7,077 nt of DNA from Acidimicrobiia bacterium (GTDB lineage: Bacteria; Actinomycetota; Acidimicrobiia; Acidimicrobiales; Hopanoidiivorantaceae), in assembly GCA_020027305.1 (NCBI GenBank), contig JAHRAM010000022.1:1-7077 (forward strand), read 5' to 3'. A program made the translations under genes and the position numbers. Position 1 is the first letter of the stretch; each line of letters starts with the position of its first letter. This document shows, in pieces, positions 1-5,233 of the stretch. The notes beneath the pieces are model-generated. The model made no database searches. It was not told the origin of the DNA and saw nothing but the letters and a program-made list of their open reading frames with translations.

Positions 1-313
1 GCTAAAAAACCAAAGGATATTGAAATAAAAGAAGTGCGAAAAAGTATGGAGGCATTTATTATTCGAGATATTATTGAGTACGTAAAGCAAAGAGAAGTAA
101 TCAGCGAACAAGAGGCAGAAAACCGAAATAGCAGACTTGGCAAAAGAAATTGAAATATCGATTTTGAAAGATATTAAAAAATTTACAAAAAGAGCAGAGG
201 TCAAAATGCAAAGAAAAATAGAAAAGGAACAAGTAAAAAAGAAAAGAGAGATGAAAAAGATACTACAAGAGCTAGGAGAGGTGATAAAAAGTAAAGAGGT
301 GAAAGATTATTAA
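1..313 (+). pseudogene. Frame-split, 5'-truncated gene for a charged helical protein of unknown function
   Basis: I do not recognise this gene. The frame open from base 1 encodes a Lys/Glu/Ile-rich peptide (core MEAFIIRDIIEYVKQREVI) that stops at a TGA at 151-153. A second frame, offset by +1 and open from 101 to a TAA at 311-313, continues with the same composition (EIADLAKEIEISILKDIKKF, then Lys/Glu-rich helix). Dropping one A near 118-128 joins the two into one plausible amphipathic, coiled-coil-like protein of at least 103 residues. I therefore read it as one gene broken by a 1-nt indel, or by a sequencing error. An alternative is that the downstream part is a separate small gene: an ATG at 206 has a GAGG 5 nt upstream and would give 35 residues. 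The true 5' end lies outside the window. Both strands of evidence are compositional only; no domain was recognised. Confidence 0.4.
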
Positions 314-420
314 TTTGTTATCGCCGCATTATAAGATTCATTCCACAGTGAAACCCCTTGCTAAGCAACCTATCAAAAAGTAATGTAAGATAAATTAAAT
401 ACAAAAGAAAGGGCAGCATA
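314..420. other. Non-coding, A+T-rich spacer
   Basis: I see no gene in this stretch. It carries several TANNNT-type hexamers at about 381-400 that could act as -10 elements for the small ORF at 421, but there is no convincing -35 partner. No tRNA or terminator hairpin is evident. Confidence 0.4.
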
Positions 421-582
421 ATGAATCCCAAGGAAGAAGAAAAAAGCAAAAGACAACAAAGAAAAGACGAGAAACTAGCAGAAGCTGAAATAGACAGAGA
501 AATTAACAGACGCAGACAATCTATCGTAGATAACGGACGAATAATACTCAAAGAATATTATAGTGAGTCAAATAGTGACTAG
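421..582 (+). CDS. Small highly charged hypothetical protein (53 aa)
   Basis: This intact ORF runs from ATG to TAG. A purine-rich ribosome-binding-site-like AAAGGG lies at 408-413, 7 nt before the start. The product is dominated by Lys, Glu, Arg, Gln and Asp in its first 40 residues (begins MNPKEEEKSKRQQRKDEKLA) and should form one long charged helix. It ends in a short Tyr/Ser-containing tail. There is no signal peptide, membrane segment or cysteine. It resembles the charged peptide encoded upstream in base composition but is not a copy of it. I do not recognise a family. It could be a real small protein or a chance frame in purine-rich DNA; the start context favours the former modestly. Confidence 0.42.
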   Translation: MNPKEEEKSKRQQRKDEKLAEAEIDREINRRRQSIVDNGRIILKEYYSESNSD

Positions 583-602
583 CTAGAACTATCTTTCTAT
601 CC

Positions 603-622
603 GAGTTATAAATTTATAACTC
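603..622. repeat. Perfect 20-bp palindrome, candidate operator
   Basis: GAGTTATAAATTTATAACTC is identical to its reverse complement with no central spacer. It sits between the stop of the 53-aa ORF (582) and the helicase start (699). No T-tract follows on either strand, so an intrinsic terminator is unlikely. A dimeric regulator site fits better, and TATAAA occurs on each strand, so it could also overlap -10 elements. Function is inferred from symmetry only. Confidence 0.4.
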
Positions 623-690
623 CCTATCTAATCCCTTCCTGTCTTTAAGGCTTTGTTTCCAAATTCTGTCATAGGGGATGAGTAAAATTT

Positions 691-694
691 AAGG
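691..694 (+). promoter_or_regulatory. Weak ribosome binding site of the UvrD/PcrA-like helicase
   Basis: AAGG lies 4 nt before the ATG at 699, in the context TTTAAGGCAACATG. The spacing is slightly short. No other start codon in this frame lies between 699 and the Q-motif region, which supports 699 as the start. Confidence 0.45.
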
Positions 695-698
695 CAAC

Positions 699-2693
699 AT
701 GCGCAGTAAAAATATTGTTGGCAATAGCAACCAAAATAAAAATGCCAGCGGCAAAAACACGATAGCCCTTAACCCTGAGCAACAGGAAGCTGCCAACACA
801 TTAGATGGCCCTGTGAAAATTGTGGCAGGTGCAGGCACGGGTAAAACTCGGGTTCTAACCCAGCGCTATATGAACCTCGTGAAAGAAGGAAAAGCACGGG
901 CTGAAAATATTTTGTGCGTTACATTCACAAACAAAGCTGCCAATGAAATGTTTGACCGAGTGGCAAGAGAGGGTGTTCCAATCATAAAACACTTGAGCTG
1001 GATAGTGACCTTCCACCGATTTGGCTCAAAGGTGCTAAGAGAGCATTCCAATCGGATTTCAAAAAGCGGGCGATTTGAAATTGTTGACACTTCCGACTCC
1101 GCTGCAATCATCAACGACATTGTCGCACAAAACCACATTGCCACTTTCTTAAGGGCAAAAAGAATATTGCGAGACATTTCACGGGCAAAAGACGACTACA
1201 TAACTCCAGAAGAATTCCGCATCAGCAGCAGTGTAAGCAACCAATATCAAGACCACCTTGAATATGAACAAATCGGCACAATCTATTCGCTCTATCAAAA
1301 ATACCTAGACGCCAACGGGTATTTTGATTTCGGCGACCTGCTTTGTAAAACCATTGACCTATTTGAACAACACCCTGATGTGCTTACAAAATATCAAGAG
1401 CAACTGAAATACATCCAGATTGACGAATATCAAGACACCAACTTGGCTCAGCACATGCTCTCAATGAAGCTGGGCGAAAAATACAAAAATGTTTGCGTGG
1501 TGGGCGACCCTGACCAAACGATTTACACATGGCGAGGCGCTAGATATGAAAACCTCGCTGAGTTTGATAAAGAAATGGGTTCAGTAAAAACCATAACCCT
1601 AGAACAAAACTACCGCTCACACCCACACATCTTAAACTTTGCCAACAACCTCATCAGCCACAACGAATATCGTGAAGAAAAAAATCTGTGGAGCAAAATC
1701 GCACTAGGAAACCAAGTTTCACTAAAGGCAGCATACGACCAACCTTCTTTTATTTCACAAAAAATAGATGAACTGATAGCAAGTGGCGACTATGAATATC
1801 AAGACATTTGCGTTCTATACAGAAACAACAACCTAAGTGGAGCCATTGAGACAGAGCTGCTTCAGTCATCTATCCCCTATGCAACCAGAGACACTGCTTT
1901 TTACCAGCGAGCAGAAATCAAGGATTCCATTGCCTACTTGAAGGTGCTTGCCGACCCTGAAAATGACATCCAGCTTTTAAGAATTACAAACACACCACGG
2001 CGTGCCATAGGAAAAAGGGCGATGGAGACCCTCAGCCAGCAGGCACAAGAAAACAACTGCTCTCTGTTTGAAACCATGAAAAACGCTAGCGAGATTTCTG
2101 CACTATCTGCCCAAGCCAAAAAAGGATGCTTGAGTTTTACAGCAAGCATTGAAGAAGTTATTGCTGAAATTAAAAAGGAATATGAAGACCTTGAATCGCC
2201 CGAAGCTTTTTCACTTGCCTTAGAATTGCTGTTTGAAAAAATTGGCTATATGGAGCACCTCCAAAAAATTGACCAAAAAGAAAATGACCGTGGAGGCGAT
2301 GGGGATTCAAGCCGATGCGAAAATGTCATTTCACTAATCGAGCTTTGTAAAAACACTGAAAACCTTACAAGTTTTTTGGAAGCTGTCGCCCTAGACACTG
2401 AAACCAGTGAGGCAGATGATAACGCACCGAAAAACCGAGTATCACTTATGACAATACACAGAGCAAAAGGACTTGAGTATCCAGTCGTCTTTGTAACCAA
2501 TATGAACGGATACACATTCCCCAGAAATATTGATGACCCGATTGAGTTAGAAGAAGAACGTCGCCTAGCCTATGTGGCTTTTACAAGAGCAGAGTCAGAA
2601 CTATTTTTGACTTGGGCACAAGATTATCCTCCAAGCATTTTTGTTCAAGAGGCTTGCTTTGGAAATGACGACTGCTACAAAATGGAATACTAG
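699..2693 (+). CDS. UvrD/PcrA-type superfamily 1A ATP-dependent DNA helicase
   Basis: This is a cytosolic 3'-5' DNA helicase of the UvrD/Rep/PcrA family, which unwinds DNA in repair and rescues stalled replication. All family motifs are present in order: Q-motif region LNPEQQEA (24-31), Walker A AGAGTGKT (43-50, catalytic K49), motif Ia CVTFTNKAANEM (73-84), motif Ib TFHRFG (104-109), FDFGDLL (209-215), Walker B/motif II IDEYQDTN (241-248), motif III VVGDPDQTIYTWRGA (267-281), motif IV LEQNYRS (301-307), motif V VSLMTIHRAKGLEYPVVFV (581-599) and motif VI EEERRLAYVAFTRA (618-631). At 664 residues it is shorter than typical UvrD/PcrA (about 700-780). It ends some 33 residues after motif VI and lacks the C-terminal Tudor-like, RNA-polymerase-binding extension. 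An N-terminal extension of about 22 Asn/Lys/Ser-rich residues precedes the Q-motif. The gene converges on recR. Family assignment is firm; whether it is the housekeeping PcrA/UvrD1 or an accessory paralogue cannot be decided here. Confidence 0.95.
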   Translation: MRSKNIVGNSNQNKNASGKNTIALNPEQQEAANTLDGPVKIVAGAGTGKTRVLTQRYMNLVKEGKARAENILCVTFTNKAANEMFDRVAREGVPIIKHLSWIVTFHRFGSKVLREHSNRISKSGRFEIVDTSDSAAIINDIVAQNHIATFLRAKRILRDISRAKDDYITPEEFRISSSVSNQYQDHLEYEQIGTIYSLYQKYLDANGYFDFGDLLCKTIDLFEQHPDVLTKYQEQLKYIQIDEYQDTNLAQHMLSMKLGEKYKNVCVVGDPDQTIYTWRGARYENLAEFDKEMGSVKTITLEQNYRSHPHILNFANNLISHNEYREEKNLWSKIALGNQVSLKAAYDQPSFISQKIDELIASGDYEYQDICVLYRNNNLSGAIETELLQSSIPYATRDTAFYQRAEIKDSIAYLKVLADPENDIQLLRITNTPRRAIGKRAMETLSQQAQENNCSLFETMKNASEISALSAQAKKGCLSFTASIEEVIAEIKKEYEDLESPEAFSLALELLFEKIGYMEHLQKIDQKENDRGGDGDSSRCENVISLIELCKNTENLTSFLEAVALDTETSEADDNAPKNRVSLMTIHRAKGLEYPVVFVTNMNGYTFPRNIDDPIELEEERRLAYVAFTRAESELFLTWAQDYPPSIFVQEACFGNDDCYKMEY

Positions 2694-2713
2694 TCTTTAG
2701 GTGCTAATGGAGT

Positions 2714-2730
2714 ATTAAATTCTATTTAAT
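2714..2730. terminator. Possible weak bidirectional hairpin between the helicase gene and recR
   Basis: ATTAAAT and ATTTAAT form a perfect 7-bp stem around a TCT loop in the 55-bp gap between the convergent stops. T-rich sequence, including TTTTTT at 2745-2750, lies about 15 nt downstream on the plus strand. The stem has no G-C pairs, so its strength as a terminator is doubtful. Confidence 0.22.
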
Positions 2731-2748
2731 TGCTTCTTGTTTGATTTT

Positions 2749-3474
2749 TTATGAAATGCTTTCTCCGTTATCTGTAGAATTCTGACTTGTATTTTCTTTA
2801 ACAGTTTGAGTCTTTTCTTGATTTTTTTGGTCTGTGTTTTGATTTGTGCTCTGGCCTATGTTCTGTCTGTGCGCCATAGCTTGGCCTAACGTTAAATCAT
2901 CAGCATATTCTAAATCTCCGCCCATCGGCAACCCGCGGGCAGGGCGAGTGATTTGAATGCCTGTGTCTTTCAGCTGATTAGAAATATAGAGTGCTGTATA
3001 ATCCCCAGCACTATTTGGGTTCGTCGCCATTATCAACTCTGCAACTGGGCTTTTCTCAATCCGATTAAGTAACTCACCAATTCGAATGCTGTCTGGACCC
3101 ACCCCATCTATATTATTTATTGCCCCACCCAAAACATGGTAGAGCCCACGATAATCAGCAATCCGCTCAAAGCGAGAAACATCTCTAGGGTCTTCCACCA
3201 CACATATTATTTTTTCATCACGAGATGAGTCGCCACACACCGAGCAAAGCTGAGGCTGGTTTGTTTCACCTTTAGATGAAAAGTTGAAACATTGCGGGCA
3301 GTATGTGATTTGGGTAATGGCACTAGAAATAGAATCCATTATGAGTTTTGCCTCCTGCTCTTTAAGCCCCAACAAATAAAAGACCATCCGCTGAGCTTGC
3401 TTTGGTCCAATGCCTGGGAATTTAGAAAACTCCTCAATAGCTTTTGAAAGCGGTTCGGGAAAGTGACTAGGCAT
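2749..3474 (-). CDS. recR: Recombination mediator protein RecR, with extra C-terminal tail
   Basis: RecR acts with RecO and RecF to load RecA onto SSB-coated gapped DNA. The domains are in canonical order: a helix-hairpin-helix (FPGIGPKQAQRM, 19-30), a C4 zinc finger (C59, C62, C77, C80), a Toprim domain opening with VVEDPRDV (92-99, acidic E94), and the C-terminal GLPMGGDLEYADDLTLGQAM (181-200) with its Walker-B-like stretch. The second Toprim patch reads TNPNSAGDYTA (151-161), where the family usually has xEGEATA; the first Glu is Ala and the second is Asp. RecR normally ends near residue 200. Here about 37 extra residues follow (205-241), rich in Gln, Asn, Thr, Ser and Lys, and probably disordered. 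The gene lies just downstream of dnaX on the same strand. No Shine-Dalgarno sequence is visible before its ATG (GATTGTCTCTTTAACA-ATG), so translation may be coupled to the upstream frame. The usual ybaB gene between dnaX and recR is missing. Confidence 0.97.
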   Translation of the reverse strand: MPSHFPEPLSKAIEEFSKFPGIGPKQAQRMVFYLLGLKEQEAKLIMDSISSAITQITYCPQCFNFSSKGETNQPQLCSVCGDSSRDEKIICVVEDPRDVSRFERIADYRGLYHVLGGAINNIDGVGPDSIRIGELLNRIEKSPVAELIMATNPNSAGDYTALYISNQLKDTGIQITRPARGLPMGGDLEYADDLTLGQAMAHRQNIGQSTNQNTDQKNQEKTQTVKENTSQNSTDNGESIS

Positions 3475-3476
3475 TG

Positions 3477-3626
3477 TTAAAGAGACAATCTAGAGCCATC
3501 ATCGGCTTCTTCAAAAGTATCATCAGATTTATCAGTTTCATCGGTTTTAGAAGATTTTTCTTCTGGGTTGCTTTTTTCTCCAGTATCTGAAGGTTTATCA
3601 TTTTCTGTTGTCTCAGCACCTGAAGC
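3477..3626 (-). other. In-frame open extension of dnaX beyond its TAG stop (49 codons plus TAA)
   Basis: After the TAG at 3629-3627 the dnaX frame stays open for 49 sense codons and closes with TAA at 3479-3477, two bases before the recR ATG. The encoded peptide (ASGAETTENDKPSDTGEKSN at its start) is rich in Asp, Glu, Ser, Thr and Lys, and looks like an acidic continuation of the DnaX low-complexity tail. This frame has no obvious independent start. It could be the original C-terminus, cut off by a point mutation or sequencing error, or a readthrough product. It fills the position where ybaB is normally found but does not resemble YbaB. Confidence 0.5.
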
Positions 3627-5204
3627 CTATGCTCTTTTCTTTTGCACTCGCCCCAAAGTGGGTTTTGAGCCCATATCGTCAATATCTTCTTTTGAATCTT
3701 TTTCGGTTTTTGCTTTACTTTGGGTTTTTGTTTTGCTTTCGGTTTTTGTTTTATTGGCTTCTTTTGTTTTGCTATCGGCTTTTGATTGGCCCGATGTTTT
3801 CGACTGACTAGTTGTTTTTGGTTGGCTAGCTGTTTTTGCTGAGCTAGACTTTTTTGTTTTTACGTCATCTTTTTTTACATCATCTGTTTTTGCACTATCT
3901 TTCTTTGTTTTATCTTTTGTTGTTTTGTCTACCTTTGAAATGTCTTTTTCAGCTCCACTTTCTACAGCAGCTTCATTTTCTACATCGGCTTCACTTTCTT
4001 TAGCCTTATCTGCTGCCAACCCTTCCTCTTTGGATGGCGAACTAGATGGCGACCGCTCCAACCGCTCCCCTCTATTAGCACCATTTTCTGCCAAAGCCTT
4101 TGCATCCGCACGTAACTTTTCAAATATTTGGATGACATCTGAAATATCACTCGCCAACTGTGCTTGGCTCACACGAGCAAGCCTAAAAAGAGTGACTTCC
4201 AAATCAACACGAGGGTCAGGTGAGGAACGCATTTTTGCCATACACTCCCCTAAGTCTTCAATTGATTTCACAATCATTGGGAGCTTCAACTTTTCAACCA
4301 CCCCCTTAGCCAGTTTCTCATCTTCAGCAGTCAACCCTTCAGGCAAAACATTAGATGCCATAAGAAATGCATTTCGCAAAATATCAACAGCTTGTGAGAT
4401 AAACACCCTAAGGTCTCCCCCACCAGACACACAATCACTCACGGCTTTAATACAAGCAGTGGTGTCGCGACTTGAAATTCCATCAACTAACTGAATAGCA
4501 ACATCGTTTTTTTCAGGTGCTGTCCCAGCAGCCGCTACTTGATCCATAGCAGATAGAGAATCCCTGGCTGAGCCAGCACCAGCCTTCAAAATATATTCCA
4601 TGTCAGAATCAGAAACCTTCAACCCTGCATCTTTTCCTACCCACTTGAGATGTTTTTCTAATTCAGCCTGACCCAACAACCCAAACTCAAAATGCTGGGC
4701 TCGGCTACGCACGGTGTCTACAACCTTGTGTGGCTCAGTTGTTGCCATCACAAAAACAACATGGTCTGGAGGCTCTTCTAAAGTTTTAAGTAAAGCATTC
4801 TCAGCGCCAGAACTAAGCATATGCACTTCGTCTATGACATAAACCTTGTAGTTGCCAATGGGGGCAGTCGCCACCATAGAAATTAAATCACGAATGGCAT
4901 CCACGCCATTGTTAGAAGCAGCATCTAATTCCATCAAATCAAACGATCTTCCAGTGCGAATGTCAGAACATGGGTCGCACTTGTCACACGGCTCACCATC
5001 AACTGGCTTCTCACAATTCAACGCCTTTGCCAAAATACGAGCCATCGAAGTTTTTCCCGTTCCACGCGGCCCGCTAAATAAATAAGCGTGACCCACCCGC
5101 TCACTAGCGACTGCATTCTTGAGGGCACCCACAATGTGAGCTTGCCCCACGATATCACCAAACTTCTGCGGTCGATATCTACGATATAGTGATTGTAAAG
5201 ACAT
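3627..5204 (-). CDS. dnaX: DNA polymerase III subunit tau/gamma (clamp loader ATPase)
   Basis: DnaX is the motor subunit of the clamp loader, which opens the beta clamp and places it on primed DNA. The start at MSLQSLYRRYRPQKF matches the conserved N-terminus of the family, so 32 further upstream in-frame residues are excluded; they would overlap the divergent sigma gene. The 525-aa protein shows Walker A GPRGTGKT (45-52), zinc-module cysteines C64/C73/C76/C79, LDAASNNGVD (93-102), Walker B VYVIDEVHML (121-130), NALLKTLEEPP (136-146), sensor 1 ATTEP (154-158), the arginine-finger region RSRAQHF (166-172) and sensor 2 GAGSARDSLS (209-218). Domain III follows, to about 375. Residues 376-510 are a low-complexity linker, with roughly 425-505 very rich in Lys, Ser and Thr. 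No recognisable tau domain V (polymerase-binding) is seen. The linker carries two in-frame -1 slippery heptamers. The frame stays open for 49 codons beyond the TAG stop; both are described separately. No clear Shine-Dalgarno sequence precedes the ATG. A TAATAT hexamer (5218-5213 on this strand... CTATGGT-ATG) lies 7 nt before it, which suggests a leaderless mRNA. Confidence 0.97.
   Translation of the reverse strand: MSLQSLYRRYRPQKFGDIVGQAHIVGALKNAVASERVGHAYLFSGPRGTGKTSMARILAKALNCEKPVDGEPCDKCDPCSDIRTGRSFDLMELDAASNNGVDAIRDLISMVATAPIGNYKVYVIDEVHMLSSGAENALLKTLEEPPDHVVFVMATTEPHKVVDTVRSRAQHFEFGLLGQAELEKHLKWVGKDAGLKVSDSDMEYILKAGAGSARDSLSAMDQVAAAGTAPEKNDVAIQLVDGISSRDTTACIKAVSDCVSGGGDLRVFISQAVDILRNAFLMASNVLPEGLTAEDEKLAKGVVEKLKLPMIVKSIEDLGECMAKMRSSPDPRVDLEVTLFRLARVSQAQLASDISDVIQIFEKLRADAKALAENGANRGERLERSPSSSPSKEEGLAADKAKESEADVENEAAVESGAEKDISKVDKTTKDKTKKDSAKTDDVKKDDVKTKKSSSAKTASQPKTTSQSKTSGQSKADSKTKEANKTKTESKTKTQSKAKTEKDSKEDIDDMGSKPTLGRVQKKRA
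3849..3876 (-). other. dnaX: Tandem -1 slippery heptamers in dnaX, candidate programmed frameshift site
   Basis: Read on the minus strand, A AAA AAA (3876-3870, codons K444-K445) and A AAA AAG (3855-3849, codons K451-K452) both lie in the X-XXY-YYZ register. A -1 slip at the first gives one Arg codon and then TGA. A -1 slip at the second gives one Val codon and then TAG. A AAA AAG is the heptamer E. coli dnaX uses to make gamma, also with a stop one codon after the shift. A 6-bp stem (CTAGCT 3847-3842 with AGCTAG 3831-3826, 10-nt loop) begins 1 nt after the second site, closer than the usual 5-8 nt. No upstream Shine-Dalgarno-like stimulator is visible. The predicted gamma-like products would be about 446 and 453 residues. 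Confidence 0.45.
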
Positions 5205-5233
5205 ACCATAGATATTACAACTAGGCTCTAAGT
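5205..5233. promoter_or_regulatory. 29-bp divergent gap between dnaX and the sigma gene
   Basis: The two start codons are only 29 bp apart, so the promoters must overlap each other or the opposing coding region. A TAATAT hexamer on the minus strand sits 7 nt before the dnaX ATG, as expected for a leaderless actinobacterial transcript; no good -35 box is seen. TTGTAA (5193-5198) and TTACAA (5215-5220) form a 6-bp inverted pair around the dnaX start, which may be chance. I did not find a SigR/SigH-type GGAAT...GTT promoter upstream of the sigma gene. Confidence 0.4.

Noticed and set aside
314..420. Possible tRNA or decayed attachment site in the left spacer
   Set aside because: No cloverleaf, T-loop GGTTCGAATCC-like sequence or flanking direct repeat could be found.
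2691..2729. Idea that TAG is reassigned to sense in this genome
   Set aside because: The helicase gene ends naturally at a TAG after a complete motif VI region, and reading through adds only 11 unremarkable codons. The dnaX TAG is better treated as a local event.
3467..3682. A 71-aa minus-strand frame spanning the dnaX-recR junction
   Set aside because: It overlaps the dnaX 3' end out of frame. The frame continuous with dnaX has the more protein-like, tail-like composition and ends at the recR start.
3568..3811. Plus-strand frames encoding hydrophobic, membrane-like peptides opposite the dnaX 3' end
   Set aside because: They are the antisense of the Lys/Thr/Ser-rich DnaX tail: AAA/ACA-type codons read backwards give Phe/Leu/Val. 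No ribosome binding site or independent support is seen.
4504..4516. Another A AAA AAC slippery heptamer in dnaX (codons 232-233)
   Set aside because: A -1 slip here would end a few codons later, before the oligomerisation domain III, giving a product unlike gamma. It is probably chance in A-rich coding sequence.
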